45,499 nucleotides of DNA from Alphaproteobacteria bacterium (GTDB lineage: Bacteria > Pseudomonadota > Alphaproteobacteria > DSM-16000 > Inquilinaceae): assembly GCA_028284045.1 (NCBI GenBank), contig JANQSN010000044.1, positions 1-45,499 of the forward strand, in the 5' to 3' direction. A program made the position numbers and the translations under genes. This document shows, one piece after another, positions 24,793 through 35,152 of the stretch (positions within the stretch are counted from its first letter, which is position 1; every line of letters starts with the position of its first letter). The notes below the pieces were generated by a model. The model searched no databases. It was not told where the DNA came from and saw only the letters and a program-made list of their open reading frames with translations.

Positions 24793-26994
24793 TCACACCG
24801 CGCCGTGGTTCACCAGCGGCAGGCTGCGCAGGCGTTGGCGGGTCGCCGCATAGACGGCGTTGGCGACGGCCGGCGCGATCGGCGGCACCCCCGGCTCGCC
24901 GACCCCGGTCGGCGCGGCGTCGCTCTCCACGATATGCACCTCGACCCTGGGCATCTCGTTGATCCGCAGCACCTCGTAGGTGTGGAAGTTGTCCTGATCG
25001 ACCCGGCCGTCGGTCAGCGTGATCTGGGAGCGTAGGACCGCACCCAACCCGAAGCCGATGCCGCCTTCCATCTGGGCGCGGATCTGATCGGGATTGATCG
25101 CCGTGCCGCAGTCGATGGCGCAGACCACGCGCTCGACCTTGATGCGCCCGTTGTCGTCGAGAGAGATATCGGCGACCTGCGCGACATAGCTGTGGAAGGA
25201 CTCCGCCAAAGCGACGCCGCGGAACTGGCCCTCCGGTGGCGGCGAGCCCCAGCCGGCGGCCTCCGCCGCCCGGCGCAGCACCGCGGCGTGGCGCGGATGG
25301 TCGGCCAGCATCGCCAGGCGGTACTCCACCGGGTCGCGCCCCGCCGCCTCCGCCAACTCGTCCATGAACGCCTCCACCGCGAAGGCGGTGTGGGTCGAGC
25401 CCACCGCCCGCCACCACAGCACGGGCACCCCCACCTCGGTGGTCGTCAGGTCGACCCGGATATTGGGGATGGCGTAGGGGATGTTGTTGGCCCCCTCCAC
25501 CGAGGTGAGGTCGACGCCGTTAGTCACCAGGAAGCCTTCGAAGGGCGTGCCGGCGAGGATCGACTGGCCGACGATGTGGTTGTGCCAGGCGACCAGATTG
25601 CCGGCCTCGTCCAGCCCGGCGCGCAGGCGGTGGACATAGATCGGCCGGAAGCGGCCGGCGCGGGTGTCGTCCTCGCGCGTCCATTGCACCTTCACCGGCG
25701 CCCGCCAGTCGAGCGCCCGGGCGATCGACACCGCCTCCACCACCACATCGGCATCGCCGACGGCGCGGCGGCCGAAGCTGCCGCCCGCCTTCATCACATG
25801 CAGCCGCACCTGATCGGGCGCGATGCCGGCGGTCTCCGCCGCCATGTACTGGTAGAGGTCGGGAAGCTGGTGGCCGCCCCAGACCTCCAGGGTCCCGTCG
25901 TCGTTCATGCGGGCGACCGCGTTCATCGGCTCCAGCGCCGCATGCGCCAGATAGGGCAGCTCGAAGGTCGCCTCCAGCACCCGTGCTGCGGCGCCCAAGG
26001 CCGCCTCGGCATCCCCGTCCGCGCGGGCCACCGCCATCGCCGGCTGGTCGGCCAGCGCCCGGTATTCCTGAAGAATGGCGTCGCTGCTGCGGGTCTCCGC
26101 CGCGCTGTCGTCCCAGTCGACGACGACCCGGTCGCGGGCCTGCAGCGCCGCCCAGAAGTGCTCCGCCACCACCGCCACGCCGCGCGGCGTCTCCACGACG
26201 TCGATGACCCCGGGCATCGCCAGGGCCTCGCCGGCCTCGAAGGACCGCAGCGTCGCGCCGAACAGCGGCGGATGGATCATCACCGCGGTCAGCATGCCCG
26301 GCAGCTGCACATCGATGGTGTAGTCCTGCCGGCCGGTCACCTTTTGCCGGCTGTCATAGCGGGGCAAGTCCGGATTGCCGATCAGGCCCCAGTCCGCCCG
26401 ATCCTTCAGCGCGACCTCCGCCGGCACCGGTTGCGCCGCCGCGGCCACCGCGAGCGCCCCGAAGCGCGCGCGCTGACCCGAGGGGTGGCTGACCTCGCCC
26501 GCGGCCACCGCGATCTCCGCCGCCGGCACGCCCCAGGCCTCCGCCGCCGCGGCGACCAGCATCGCCCGGGCCGCCGCCCCGGCGCGGCGGTAGCGCTCGA
26601 AGGACGAGGCCATGGCGGTCGACCCGCCGGTGCCTTGCGCCACGCCGCCCCAGGCCAGATTGCCGTAGAGCGCGGTGTTGCCGGCCGCGCCCTCGACATC
26701 CATCTGCGCCCAATCGGCGTCCAGCTCTTCCGCCACCAGGGTCGCCAGACCGTTGTAGGAGCCTTGCCCCATCTCGAAGTGCGCCGACAGGACGGTCACC
26801 CGGTCGTCCGCATCGATGCGGACATAGCCGGCGAAGGGGTTGGCCGAGGACGCCGAGGACGCCGACGCCGCCCCGCCGGGCAGGCGAAAGCCGACGACGA
26901 AGCCGGTGCCGGTGGCCGCCGCGCCCAGCAGGAACTGGCGGCGGGTCGGCGCGATGGGCGCGTGTTGCAGCAGTCTGTTCAGCATGGCCGTCAC
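24793..26994 (-). CDS. iorB: Molybdenum hydroxylase large subunit, isoquinoline 1-oxidoreductase beta type
   Basis: The 733-residue protein carries the molybdopterin cytosine dinucleotide-binding aldehyde/xanthine dehydrogenase domains. An N-terminal twin-arginine-like motif [10 protein letters not shown] and hydrophobic stretch suggest Tat export or a retained leader. Visible landmarks are GGSFGRRA (Mo-cofactor loop), the AAALEPMN-like segment [15 protein letters not shown], and the C-terminal [18 protein letters not shown] with the catalytic Glu at about residue 700. With the [2Fe-2S] subunit it hydroxylates an N-heterocycle or oxidises an aldehyde; the substrate cannot be told. The GTG at 26994 overlaps the iorA stop by four bases (GTGA); an ATG at 26985 is a close alternative. 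No cytochrome or XdhC-type maturase gene is adjacent. Confidence 0.9.
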   Translation of the reverse strand: MTAMLNRLLQHAPIAPTRRQFLLGAAATGTGFVVGFRLPGGAASASSASSANPFAGYVRIDADDRVTVLSAHFEMGQGSYNGLATLVAEELDADWAQMDVEGAAGNTALYGNLAWGGVAQGTGGSTAMASSFERYRRAGAAARAMLVAAAAEAWGVPAAEIAVAAGEVSHPSGQRARFGALAVAAAAQPVPAEVALKDRADWGLIGNPDLPRYDSRQKVTGRQDYTIDVQLPGMLTAVMIHPPLFGATLRSFEAGEALAMPGVIDVVETPRGVAVVAEHFWAALQARDRVVVDWDDSAAETRSSDAILQEYRALADQPAMAVARADGDAEAALGAAARVLEATFELPYLAHAALEPMNAVARMNDDGTLEVWGGHQLPDLYQYMAAETAGIAPDQVRLHVMKAGGSFGRRAVGDADVVVEAVSIARALDWRAPVKVQWTREDDTRAGRFRPIYVHRLRAGLDEAGNLVAWHNHIVGQSILAGTPFEGFLVTNGVDLTSVEGANNIPYAIPNIRVDLTTTEVGVPVLWWRAVGSTHTAFAVEAFMDELAEAAGRDPVEYRLAMLADHPRHAAVLRRAAEAAGWGSPPPEGQFRGVALAESFHSYVAQVADISLDDNGRIKVERVVCAIDCGTAINPDQIRAQMEGGIGFGLGAVLRSQITLTDGRVDQDNFHTYEVLRINEMPRVEVHIVESDAAPTGVGEPGVPPIAPAVANAVYAATRQRLRSLPLVNHGAV

Positions 26995-27449
26995 CCCGCC
27001 AGCCGGTCGGCGGCGTCATGCACCGCCGCGCGGATTCGGTGATAGGTCGCACAGCGGCAGATGTTGCCGGCAAGGGCGGCATCGATATCGGCGTCGCTGG
27101 GCGCGGGATTGCTTTCCAGGAGCGAGACCGCCGCCAGCACCTGGCCTGACTGGCAGTAACCGCATTGCGGGACGTCCAGCGACACCCAAGCGTCCCGTAC
27201 GGCGTCGGCCGCCGGGCCTTCCGCCCCTTCGATGGTGGTGATCGACTGGCCCTCGACCGCCGCCACCGGCGTCTGGCAGGCGCGGATCGGGAACCCGCCC
27301 ATCAGCACCGTACAGGCGCCGCACAGCGCCAGCCCGCAGCCGAACTTCGTCCCCGTCAGGCCCAGCACGTCGCGCAAGGCCCACAACAGCGGCATGTTGG
27401 GATCGACGTCGATCGTATGCGCCGTCCCGTTGATGGTGATGGACGCCAT
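26991..27449 (-). CDS. iorA: Molybdenum hydroxylase [2Fe-2S] subunit (isoquinoline 1-oxidoreductase alpha type)
   Basis: The 152-residue protein has both clusters of the family. The N-terminal plant-ferredoxin-like cluster uses Cys38, Cys43, Cys46 and Cys58. The C-terminal four-helix cluster uses Cys96 and Cys99 (QCGYCQSGQ) and Cys131 and Cys133 (NICRCATY). It passes electrons from the molybdenum site of the large subunit to an outside acceptor. The ATG at 27449 has a GGGGAGAG ribosome site; an upstream in-frame TTG at 27464 lies within that site and is rejected. The stop overlaps the start of iorB, as expected for subunits made in equal amounts. There is no FAD subunit, as is typical of the Ior type. 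Confidence 0.95.
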   Translation of the reverse strand: MASITINGTAHTIDVDPNMPLLWALRDVLGLTGTKFGCGLALCGACTVLMGGFPIRACQTPVAAVEGQSITTIEGAEGPAADAVRDAWVSLDVPQCGYCQSGQVLAAVSLLESNPAPSDADIDAALAGNICRCATYHRIRAAVHDAADRLAG

Positions 27450-27575
27450 TGTCTCTCCCCTCAATGGCCGGCACCGGCAATACGGCGCTTATGTCGGACG
27501 CAGCATCGCCCAGTCCAAGACGGGCGGGATGGGGCTGCGACCGTATGACCGGAGATCGGCGCCGCGCGCCGACTG

Positions 27576-30266
27576 TCAAGCCCGCGCCTTCTCCACGACC
27601 TCCCAGAGGTCCGCAGACAGGCGCCCGGCACCGGCGATGCGGTCGAGGGCGGCGCGCATCAGCCGCTGGCGATCGGGCGTGAAGCGCCGCCAGCGGGCCA
27701 GCGGCAGGACCAGACGCGCGGCCGTCTGCGGGTTGCGCGGATCGAGCGCCAACACCTGCTCCGCCAGGAAGTCGTAGCCGGCCCCGTCGGCGGCGTGGAA
27801 GCAGACCAGATTGGCCGAGGCGAAGGTGCCGATCAGGGCGCGCAGCCGGTTGGGATTGCCCGCATCGAAGGCCGAATCCCCCATGACCGCGCGCACCCGC
27901 GCGAGCGTCCCCGCCAGCGGGGCCGACGCCTCCAGCGCCAGCCACTTGTCCAGCGCCAGCGTCTCGCCGTCATAGCGCCGCCGGAAGTCCGCCAGGGCCG
28001 CCGTCCGCTCCGGTCGGTCCAGGCGGTTCAGCGCGGCCAGCGCGCCGATGCGGTCGGTCATGCTCTGCGCGTCGCGCGCCTGGTCGACGATGCGCGCCAG
28101 CACCGCCGCCCCGCCCGGCCGGTCGGCGATCGCCGCCAACAGCCCAAGCGCCGCCGACCGCAAGGTCCGCCGGCCCGCCGCCGCAGCGTCCAGGCTGAAC
28201 GGGCCCGGCTCCGCCAGCCGGTCGAGCAGCCCCGTCAACCGCTCGCCGAGCGCCGTGGCCAGCGCCGCCAACAACCCCTCGCGCGCCGCGTGCAGGCGGT
28301 CGACATCGGCGGTCTTGACCGCGTCGACCAGCGTACCCAGACCCGGCAGCACCAGCATCTCCGCCGCGAAGGCCAGATCGGTTTCTGCCGTCACCTCTAG
28401 AACGCGGCCCAAGGCCTCCGCCAGCGGCGGTGCCGCGGCGGCGGCGGCCGCGCGCGCGTCCCCCGGGCCGGTCGCGGCGGCGACGATCAGCCGTGTGGCG
28501 AGCTGCTGGCCCGCCTCCCACCGGTTGAAGGCATCGCCGTCATGCGCCATCAGATGGCCGAGACCGGCATCGGAATAGTCGTGCTCGACGATCACCGGGG
28601 CGGAGAAGCCGCGGTTCAGCGACACCACGCCCGGCGTCGGACAGCCGGTCAGCGTGACGCGCTCCACCCCCGCCGACAGCCACAGCACCCGGGTATCGCC
28701 CACCGGCGCCGCCGGCGAATCCTCGGCGAGGCGGATCGGGCGGCCCGCCCCGGCCTCGTCCACCAGGCCGATGGCGAACGGGATGACCAGGGGCTGCTTG
28801 TCGCGCTGGCCGGGGGTTGCGGGGCAACTCTGGCTGAACGTCAGCGTCAGGGTCTCGGCCGCCGCATCGTGCTGGGCGGTGACGGCGACCCGCGGCGTGC
28901 CGGCCTGGGCGTACCACCGCTTGAACGCCGCCAGATCGACCCCGCCGGCATCGGCCATCGCGGCGGTGAAGTCGTCGCAGGTGACCGCCGCACCGTCATG
29001 GCGCTGAAAGTAGAGGTCCATGCCGCGCCGGAACCCTTCGGCCCCCAGCAAGGTGTGCAGCATGCCCACCACCTCCGCCCCCTTCTCGTAGACGGTCGGC
29101 GTGTAGAAGTTGTTGATCTCCACGTAGCGGTCGGGCCGCACCGGATGGGCGAGCGGCCCCGCATCCTCCGGGAACTGGCGGCTGCGCAACTGGCGCACGG
29201 CGCGGATGCGCTGCACGGCGGCGGAGCGCATGTCGGCGCTGAATTGCTGGTCGCGGAAGACCGTCAGCCCCTCCTTCAGGCTGAGCTGGAACCAGTCGCG
29301 GCAGGTCACCCGGTTGCCGGTCCAGTTGTGGAAATACTCATGCGCGACGATGCTTTCGATCAGCTCATAGTCGCTGTCGGTGGCCAGATCGGGGTCCGCC
29401 AAAACGTATTTGGCGTTGAAGACGTTCAGCCCCTTGTTCTCCATCGCCCCCATGTTGAAGAAGTCGACGGCGACGATGGAGAAGACGTCCAGGTCGTATT
29501 CCAGGCCGAAGCGGTCCTCGTCCCAGCGCATCGCCCGCTTCAGTGCGTCCAGCGCGTAGCCGGCGCGCGGCTCGTTGCCCGGCTCGACATAGACGGCGAG
29601 ATCGACCGGCCGGCCGGACCGCGTCACGAACCGGTCCGTCACGGCCGCCAGATCGCCGGCCACCAGCGCAAACAGGTAGGAGGGCTTGGCGAACGGGTCC
29701 TCGAACACCGCCTCGTGGCGCCCGCCGGGCAGCGGCCGGCTCGCCACGCGGTTGCCGTTGGACAGCAACACCGGCTGGCGCGCCGCATCGCCGCGCACCG
29801 TCACGCGGTAGGTCGCCATGACGTCCGGGCGGTCGATGAAGGGGGTGATGCGCCGGAACCCCTCCGCCTCGCATTGGGTGCAGTAGGTCTCGCCCGACAG
29901 ATAGAGCCCCTCCAGGCGCGTGTTGGCCTGGGGGTCGAGAACCACCCGGGTCTCGACCTGCGCGCGGGCCGGCATGTCGGCGATGACCAGCCGGCCCTCG
30001 GCGATGCGCCAGCCATTGTCGCCCAGCACCCGCCCATCGACCGCCACCCGCTCCACCACCATGTCTTCCAGATCGAGGCAGAGCGGGGCGTCGGCCGGGG
30101 TGTCGGCGGCGCGCGCGACCGACAGAACGGTGTCGACACGGGTCGCCCGGGGCTGCAGGTCGACCGTCATCTCCACCCGGTCGATCGCGTAGGCCGGCGG
30201 CCGGTAGTCCGCCAGCAGGATCTCCCGGCGGGGCGGATCGGTCTCGGGCGCGTCCGTGGCCGTCAT
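27576..30266 (-). CDS. pepN: Aminopeptidase N (M1 family)
   Basis: The 896-residue zinc metallopeptidase removes N-terminal residues from peptides in the cytoplasm. The M1 motifs are intact: GAMEN (residues 273-277) binds the free N-terminus, and HEYFHNW (His309, Glu310, His313) supplies zinc ligands and the catalytic base, with NEGLTVF-like KEGLTVFRDQ giving the third ligand downstream. The order is N-terminal beta saddle, catalytic domain, small beta domain, then a C-terminal helical domain with the LPLARWRRFTPDRQRLM tail typical of E. coli-type PepN (870 residues). A GAGGACG ribosome site precedes the ATG. The gene lies just downstream of the dapD-dapE-membrane protein genes on the same strand, 42 bases away. 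Identification is secure. Confidence 0.96.
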   Translation of the reverse strand: MTATDAPETDPPRREILLADYRPPAYAIDRVEMTVDLQPRATRVDTVLSVARAADTPADAPLCLDLEDMVVERVAVDGRVLGDNGWRIAEGRLVIADMPARAQVETRVVLDPQANTRLEGLYLSGETYCTQCEAEGFRRITPFIDRPDVMATYRVTVRGDAARQPVLLSNGNRVASRPLPGGRHEAVFEDPFAKPSYLFALVAGDLAAVTDRFVTRSGRPVDLAVYVEPGNEPRAGYALDALKRAMRWDEDRFGLEYDLDVFSIVAVDFFNMGAMENKGLNVFNAKYVLADPDLATDSDYELIESIVAHEYFHNWTGNRVTCRDWFQLSLKEGLTVFRDQQFSADMRSAAVQRIRAVRQLRSRQFPEDAGPLAHPVRPDRYVEINNFYTPTVYEKGAEVVGMLHTLLGAEGFRRGMDLYFQRHDGAAVTCDDFTAAMADAGGVDLAAFKRWYAQAGTPRVAVTAQHDAAAETLTLTFSQSCPATPGQRDKQPLVIPFAIGLVDEAGAGRPIRLAEDSPAAPVGDTRVLWLSAGVERVTLTGCPTPGVVSLNRGFSAPVIVEHDYSDAGLGHLMAHDGDAFNRWEAGQQLATRLIVAAATGPGDARAAAAAAAPPLAEALGRVLEVTAETDLAFAAEMLVLPGLGTLVDAVKTADVDRLHAAREGLLAALATALGERLTGLLDRLAEPGPFSLDAAAAGRRTLRSAALGLLAAIADRPGGAAVLARIVDQARDAQSMTDRIGALAALNRLDRPERTAALADFRRRYDGETLALDKWLALEASAPLAGTLARVRAVMGDSAFDAGNPNRLRALIGTFASANLVCFHAADGAGYDFLAEQVLALDPRNPQTAARLVLPLARWRRFTPDRQRLMRAALDRIAGAGRLSADLWEVVEKARA

Positions 30267-30308
30267 CGGTTCGTCCTCGGCGGCATCGGGAAGGTCGATC
30301 GGAAGGCT

Positions 30309-30881
30309 CTACCCGCCCAGCAGGCTCTGCGACCAATCGGTGATCGACAGCGCCATGGCGAGGTCCAGCACCACCAGCAGCGCCGCGGTCGGCCCGGTGA
30401 GGTCCAGCGACGCCTTGATGACGAACCACAGATAGGTCAGCACCGCCGCCCCGGCGACCAGGACCAGGAGATCCGCCAGCGGCCCCGGCAGCAGCGCGAA
30501 CCGGTTGACCAGCTCGACCGGGGTCAACAGCGCAACCTGGATCACCGCCGACCAGTTATAGGCCACCACCAGATGGAAGAAGCGGTCCTGTCGCCCCAAC
30601 GGCCCGACCAGGACGCTCATCACCGCCAGAAAGGCGGTCCAACTGATCAGATAGGTCAGCGATTCCACGACCACGATCTGCAGAAACCCGGCCCCCGGCG
30701 GGTCTTGCGCGGTGTCCAGCGCGACCATGGCCAAGATGACCGGCGCCAGCAGCACCGCGGCGAAGAAGCTGCGCACCGCCCCTTCGCGCGAGCAGTCGAA
30801 CAGCGCCAGCGCGCTGGCATCCAGGCGCGCCAACCGGGCCGCGGCATAGACCGAGCGCAGGGCCTCCGCCAACGGGATCAT
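30309..30881 (-). CDS. Yip1-like polytopic membrane protein
   Basis: The 190-residue protein has about five hydrophobic segments ([43 protein letters not shown] split by a short turn, [32 protein letters not shown] and [14 protein letters not shown]). The N-terminal helix and membrane layout resemble Yip1-domain proteins common in alphaproteobacteria, with low certainty. Its ATG overlaps the dapE stop by four bases (ATGA), so it is translated from the dap mRNA. A shared position with dapE does not show a shared function. The long open frame upstream is dapE read out of frame. Confidence 0.75.
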   Translation of the reverse strand: MIPLAEALRSVYAAARLARLDASALALFDCSREGAVRSFFAAVLLAPVILAMVALDTAQDPPGAGFLQIVVVESLTYLISWTAFLAVMSVLVGPLGRQDRFFHLVVAYNWSAVIQVALLTPVELVNRFALLPGPLADLLVLVAGAAVLTYLWFVIKASLDLTGPTAALLVVLDLAMALSITDWSQSLLGG

Positions 30882-32092
30882 CGGCCCTCGCCAAGGCCGG
30901 ACCCGGCGGCAAAGAAACGGTCGAGCAGTGTGCGGTAGATCGCCGTCAGACCGTGGATCTCCGCCAGCGACACGCGCTCGTCGACCTGGTGCAGCGTCGC
31001 GCCGACCAGCCCGCATTCCACGACCGGACAGTGGTCCTTGACGAATCGCGCATCCGACGTGCCCCCGCCGGTCGACCGCTCCGGCCGGCGGCCGGTGGCG
31101 GCCGCCACGGCGTCGCTCGCCAGGTCGGCGAAGCCGCCGGGGGGCAGCGCGAAGGCCTCGCCCGACACGCTGACGTCGAGATGCCAGGTGCCGCCGACGC
31201 GGCCCAGCCGGTCGCGCAACCAACCCTCCAGCGACCGGCCGGTGTGGCGGTCGTTGAAGCGGATGTTGAACCGCGCGGTCGCGCGCGCCGGGATCACATT
31301 GTCCGCCGGATTGCCGATATCGATGGAGGTGACGGACAGGCTGGACGGCTCGAAGGCGTCGCTGCCGTCGTCCAGCGGCTCGGCCAACAGCGCCGACAGC
31401 ATGGCAATCAGGCGATGGGCGGGATTGTCGGCAAGATGCGGGTAGGCGGTGTGGCCTTGCACGCCCTCGACCGTCAGCCGGGCGTTCAGGCTGCCGCGCC
31501 GGCCGATCTTGATGGTGTCGCCCAGGTCGCGGCGGCTGGTCGGCTCACCGACCACGCAGGCATCCAGCCGCTCTCCCCGCTCGGCCATCCAGTCCAGCAG
31601 GCGGCGGGTGCCGTCGACGGCATCGGCTTCCTCGTCGCCGGTGATCAGCAGCGCGATGGAACCGGGGGCGCCGTCGGGTGTCGCGGCGATGCGCTGGGCG
31701 GCGGCGGTGGCGAAGGCGGCAACGCCGCTCTTCATATCGCAGGCGCCGCGGCCGTAGAGCCAGCCATCCTCGACGACGGCGGCGAACGGATCGATGCGCC
31801 ACAGCGCCGGGTCGCCCGGCGGCACGACATCGGTGTGCCCGGCGAATCCCAGCACCGGACCCGTCGATCCCCAGCGCGCGTAGAGATTGCGGATCGGCGC
31901 GCGGCCTTCCGCCGCCCCGAAACTCAGGTCGTGGCAGACGAAGCCGAGCGGTGTCAGAGCCCCGATCAGCACGTCGATCGCCCCGGCATCGGCGGGCGTC
32001 ACGCTGGCGCAGCGGATCAGGCCGCGGGTCAGCGCGACCGGGTCGATCGGCACCTCGGCGACCGGGCCGGCGGCGGCGGCGGTCTTGGGCAT
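30878..32092 (-). CDS. dapE: Succinyl-diaminopimelate desuccinylase (DapE)
   Basis: The 404-residue M20-family metallohydrolase removes succinate from N-succinyl-L,L-diaminopimelate in the lysine and peptidoglycan precursor pathway. Metal-site motifs are present: [12 protein letters not shown] (His ligand), [10 protein letters not shown] (bridging Asp) and [12 protein letters not shown] (catalytic Glu pair). The C-terminal [15 protein letters not shown] segment and the [11 protein letters not shown] motif are also typical. It starts with a Pro/Ala-rich leader of about 15 residues. A CCGGAGAG ribosome site precedes the ATG. It is 18 bases downstream of dapD and overlaps the following membrane-protein gene, so the three form one unit. 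Confidence 0.96.
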   Translation of the reverse strand: MPKTAAAAGPVAEVPIDPVALTRGLIRCASVTPADAGAIDVLIGALTPLGFVCHDLSFGAAEGRAPIRNLYARWGSTGPVLGFAGHTDVVPPGDPALWRIDPFAAVVEDGWLYGRGACDMKSGVAAFATAAAQRIAATPDGAPGSIALLITGDEEADAVDGTRRLLDWMAERGERLDACVVGEPTSRRDLGDTIKIGRRGSLNARLTVEGVQGHTAYPHLADNPAHRLIAMLSALLAEPLDDGSDAFEPSSLSVTSIDIGNPADNVIPARATARFNIRFNDRHTGRSLEGWLRDRLGRVGGTWHLDVSVSGEAFALPPGGFADLASDAVAAATGRRPERSTGGGTSDARFVKDHCPVVECGLVGATLHQVDERVSLAEIHGLTAIYRTLLDRFFAAGSGLGEGR

Positions 32093-32110
32093 GCGCGGTC
32101 TCTCCGGCGC

Positions 32111-32968
32111 TCAGCCGCGCAGCAGATCGTTGATCGAGGTCCGGCTGCGCGTCTTCTCGTCGACCTGCTTGACGATCACGGCGCAGGCGAGACCGGGCCG
32201 CGGCGTCCCGTCGGCTGCCGGTTCCGCCGGCATGACGCCCGGCACAACCACGCTGTAGGGCGGCACCTCGCCATACCAGACGCGCCCCGTGGCGCGGTCG
32301 ACGATGCGCGTGGAGGCGCCGAGGAAGACGCCCATGGCGATCACCGCCCCGTCGCCGATGCGCACGCCCTCCGCCACCTCCGCGCGGGCACCGATGAAGC
32401 AGCCGTCGCCGATGATCACCGGATCGGCCTGCAGCGGCTCCAGCACCCCGCCGATCCCGACCCCGCCGGAGATGTGGCAATCCCGCCCGACCTGGGCGCA
32501 GGAGCCGACGGTCGACCAGGTGTCGATCATCGTGCCCTCGCCGACATGGGCGCCGACATTGACGAAGCACGGCATCAGCACGGCGTCGCGCGCGACATGC
32601 GCCGAGTAGCGCACCACCGCCCCGGGCACCGCCCGGAAGCCGGCTTGCGCGAACTGCTCGTCCCGCCAGCCCAGGAACTTCGAGGGCACCTTGTCCCACC
32701 ACACGGCCCCGCCCGGGCCGCCGTCGATGGTCGCCATCGGGTTCAGCCGGAACGACAGCAGCACGGCCTTCTTGGCCCATTGGTTGACCTGCCAGCCGCC
32801 CGCCCCGTCGGGCGCGGCCACCCGGATCCGGCCGGCGTCCAGCGCCGCAAGCACGGCGTCGACTGCGGCGCGCACCGGCCCGGTCGTGGTGGCGGTCAGG
32901 CCGGCCCGGTCCTCCCAGGCGGCCTCGATGGTGTCGACATGGGGCTGAAGCGCGGGCAGGACAGTCAT
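32111..32968 (-). CDS. dapD: Tetrahydrodipicolinate N-succinyltransferase (DapD)
   Basis: The 285-residue enzyme transfers succinyl from succinyl-CoA to 2,3,4,5-tetrahydrodipicolinate, opening the succinylase branch to meso-diaminopimelate. The helical N-terminal part is followed by the left-handed beta helix made of hexapeptide repeats ([40 protein letters not shown]) and the C-terminal [14 protein letters not shown]. The E. coli enzyme has 274 residues, so the length fits. The ATG at 32968 ([10 protein letters not shown]) is the family start; frame-open sequence upstream is not part of the gene. Shine-Dalgarno is weak. It is the first gene of the dapD-dapE unit and divergent from the cobalamin operon. 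Confidence 0.96.
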   Translation of the reverse strand: MTVLPALQPHVDTIEAAWEDRAGLTATTTGPVRAAVDAVLAALDAGRIRVAAPDGAGGWQVNQWAKKAVLLSFRLNPMATIDGGPGGAVWWDKVPSKFLGWRDEQFAQAGFRAVPGAVVRYSAHVARDAVLMPCFVNVGAHVGEGTMIDTWSTVGSCAQVGRDCHISGGVGIGGVLEPLQADPVIIGDGCFIGARAEVAEGVRIGDGAVIAMGVFLGASTRIVDRATGRVWYGEVPPYSVVVPGVMPAEPAADGTPRPGLACAVIVKQVDEKTRSRTSINDLLRG

Positions 32969-33458
32969 CGGTGCGGCTGGGCCTAAGCGGAAGCGTGATC
33001 GGGCAAGGGGCCGGCGTCGGCAAGACGGACGGTCTCGCAAATGACGGACGGCGGCGGCCGATTGTCGGCGGCCGTTCGGCCCGACCGACGGTCTGGGCCA
33101 GATCGGCGCAGGCGGCACGATGGGGCGGGTCGACCACCTTGTCAACCGAGCGGCCCTGCGCCAATGTCGGACCTTCGGTCTGGCACCCCCGCCACGGTCA
33201 CGCGACCGGCGGGGGCCGCGAGCCCGGCGCCCCGATGGCCGATCGCCCGCCCCGCCTAAGGTTCGGACGATCCCCATCCTCGGGACCCGCCGGGAGGATC
33301 GGCGGGTCGATCTCGACGAGGCCCGCGTGCCGCCGGCAGCGGTCCCGCACCGGGCGCCCGAGGCGTCCGGCTCCAGGCCGACTCGCGACAGACCACCTGG
33401 AAACCGGCACGGTCCTAGGACCCGGGGCCGGAACCGCGAGCGGTGGAGCGAGAGGACG
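32969..33458. promoter_or_regulatory. Divergent intergenic region, dapD/cbiX
   Basis: These 490 bases must carry the promoters for dapD and the cobalamin operon. The clearest element is a GC hairpin with arms 33186-33199 and 33204-33215 around a 4-base loop. I looked for a cobalamin riboswitch (B12 box, CCACTG loop, AAGGGAA loop) and did not find the motifs. No convincing gene is visible. Confidence 0.4.
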
Positions 33459-34511
33459 ATGGCCGGACGGACGGGCGTGATGATCTGCGGGCACGGCAGC
33501 CGCGATCCCAAGGCGGTGGCGGAGTTCGCCACGCTGGCCCGACAGCTTTCCGGCCGCTTCGGCGACTGGCCGGTGGACTACGGCTATCTGGAGTTCGCTC
33601 GGCCGGTGATCCGCGACGGGCTGGACGCGCTGGCCGCCAAAGGCTGCACCGACATTCTGGCGGTGCCGGGCATGCTGTTCGCCGCCGGCCATGCCAAGAA
33701 CGACATCCCCTCGGTCTTGAACACCTACCAGGCCGGCCGGCCGGGCCTGACCATCCGCTACGGCCGGGAACTGGGCATCGACCTGCGCATGGTCCGCGCG
33801 GCCGGGGAACGGGTGCGCGAGGCTCTCGACCGCACCGGCGGCGACGTGCCGGTGCACGACACGCTGTTGGTCGTAGTCGGGCGCGGCGCGTCGGATCCCG
33901 ACGCCAACTCCAACGTCGCCAAGGTGATGCGGCTGTTGTGGGAGGGCATCGGCTTCGGCTGGGGCGAGACCGCCTATTCCGGCGTCACCTTCCCGCTGGT
34001 GGAACCGGGGCTGGAGCGGGCCGCCCGCCTCGGCTTCCGGCGCATCGTCGTGTTCCCGTACTTCCTGTTCAGCGGGATCCTGGTCGACCGCATCTACGAG
34101 CACACCGACCGGGTGGCCGCCCGCCATCCGGCGATCGAGTTCGTCAAGGCCGGCTATCTCAACGACCATCCGCTGGTGCTGGACACCATGGTCGACCGGG
34201 TGCGCGAGATCCTCGACGGCACCGGCAACATGAACTGCCAGATGTGCAAGTACCGCGAACAGGCGCTGGGCTTCGAGGCCGAGGTCGGCCTGCGCCAGGA
34301 AAGCCACCATCACCATGTCGAGGGCATCGGCACCGGCGGCGGCCACCACCACGATCATGATCACGATCATCATCATGAACACGGCCACGACCATGGGCAT
34401 CACCACGACCATGATCATGATCACGCTCATGACCACGGTCATCATCACCCCTACCCGCATGCCGACCATCCGCTCGGACCGGCCAGCCTGAAGCAGACCG
34501 GCACCGGCTGA
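33459..34511 (+). CDS. cbiX: CbiX-type cobaltochelatase with cysteine motif and histidine-rich tail
   Basis: The 350-residue class II chelatase inserts cobalt into sirohydrochlorin or a related early corrinoid without ATP. It has two tandem chelatase halves, with metal-site His12 ([11 protein letters not shown]) and His78 ([11 protein letters not shown]). C-terminal to the chelatase core is Cys260-x-x-Cys263 ([10 protein letters not shown]), which in long CbiX proteins belongs to an iron-sulfur site. Residues 283-335 are almost entirely His with Asp, Glu, Gly and Tyr in blocks, a probable cobalt or nickel store. The ATG has a GAGAGGA ribosome site. It is the first gene of the cob operon, nine bases from cobH. 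Confidence 0.94.
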   Translation: MAGRTGVMICGHGSRDPKAVAEFATLARQLSGRFGDWPVDYGYLEFARPVIRDGLDALAAKGCTDILAVPGMLFAAGHAKNDIPSVLNTYQAGRPGLTIRYGRELGIDLRMVRAAGERVREALDRTGGDVPVHDTLLVVVGRGASDPDANSNVAKVMRLLWEGIGFGWGETAYSGVTFPLVEPGLERAARLGFRRIVVFPYFLFSGILVDRIYEHTDRVAARHPAIEFVKAGYLNDHPLVLDTMVDRVREILDGTGNMNCQMCKYREQALGFEAEVGLRQESHHHHVEGIGTGGGHHHDHDHDHHHEHGHDHGHHHDHDHDHAHDHGHHHPYPHADHPLGPASLKQTGTG

Positions 34512-34519
34512 GACCCCCG

Positions 34520-35152
34520 GTGTCGCTCGACTATCTGAAGGATCCGGGCGAGATCTCCCGCCGTTCCGCCGCCATCGTGCGGGCGGAGACCGGGATCGGC
34601 GACCGCGACGACGCGATGAGCCAGATGATGGTCCGCCTCGTCCACGCCTGCGGCATGCCGGAGATCGCGGGCGCGCTCGCCCATGCCGGCGATCCGGCCG
34701 CCGCCGGCCGCGCGGCGCTGGCCCGCGGTGCGCCCATCCTGTGCGACGCCGCCATGGTGGCGGCCGGGATCACCCGGCGATGGCTGCCCGCCGGCAATGC
34801 CGTCATCTGCCGGCTCGACGACCCGCGCACGGCCGGCCTCGCCCAGGCGCAGGCCACCACCCGCTCCGCAGCGGCGGTCGACCTGTGGACCGACGACCTG
34901 GCCGGGGCGGTGGTGGCGATCGGCAATGCCCCGACGGCGCTGTTCCGCCTGTTGGAGCGGCTCGACGCGGGCGCGCCCCGGCCGGCTGTCATCCTCGGCT
35001 TTCCGGTCGGCTTCGTCGGCGCGGCGGAATCGAAAGCCGCGCTGGCCGCCGACCCGCGCGGTGTGCCGTTCATCACGCTGGCCGGTCGGCCGGGCGGCAG
35101 CGCGCTGGCCGCCGCCGCGGTCAACGCGCTGACCGCTGGGGCACCGGGATGA
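34520..35152 (+). CDS. cobH: Precorrin-8X methylmutase (CobH/CbiC)
   Basis: The 210-residue enzyme moves a methyl group from C-11 to C-12, giving hydrogenobyrinate (or the cobalt form). The YLKDPGEISRRS start, RLVHACGMPEI segment and the GNAPTALFRLLE and GFPVGFVGAAESK motifs are diagnostic; the conserved His (LVHACG) is the catalytic acid. It starts at a GTG nine bases after the cbiX stop with a weak ribosome site, so coupled translation is likely. Its stop overlaps the cobL ATG (ATGA). Whether the substrate carries cobalt is open, because cbiX precedes it. Confidence 0.95.
   Translation: MSLDYLKDPGEISRRSAAIVRAETGIGDRDDAMSQMMVRLVHACGMPEIAGALAHAGDPAAAGRAALARGAPILCDAAMVAAGITRRWLPAGNAVICRLDDPRTAGLAQAQATTRSAAAVDLWTDDLAGAVVAIGNAPTALFRLLERLDAGAPRPAVILGFPVGFVGAAESKAALAADPRGVPFITLAGRPGGSALAAAAVNALTAGAPG

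Noticed and set aside
28542..30938. A 798-codon plus-strand frame opposite pepN
   Set aside because: Composition is typical of an antisense frame in high-GC DNA, and pepN motifs lie on the minus strand.
32969..33458. A possible cobalamin riboswitch upstream of cbiX
   Set aside because: The stretch CCCCCGCCACGGTC (33186-33199) recalls part of the riboswitch core, but it simply pairs with its own downstream arm. I found no B12 box (AGCC-GGAGACC-GCC), no CCACTG and no AAGGGAA loop. A covariance search with RF00174 would settle this.
34305..34470. Met/Val-rich frame on the minus strand opposite the His block
   Set aside because: It is the complement of CAC/CAT codons (GTG/ATG), so the apparent hydrophobic protein is an artefact.
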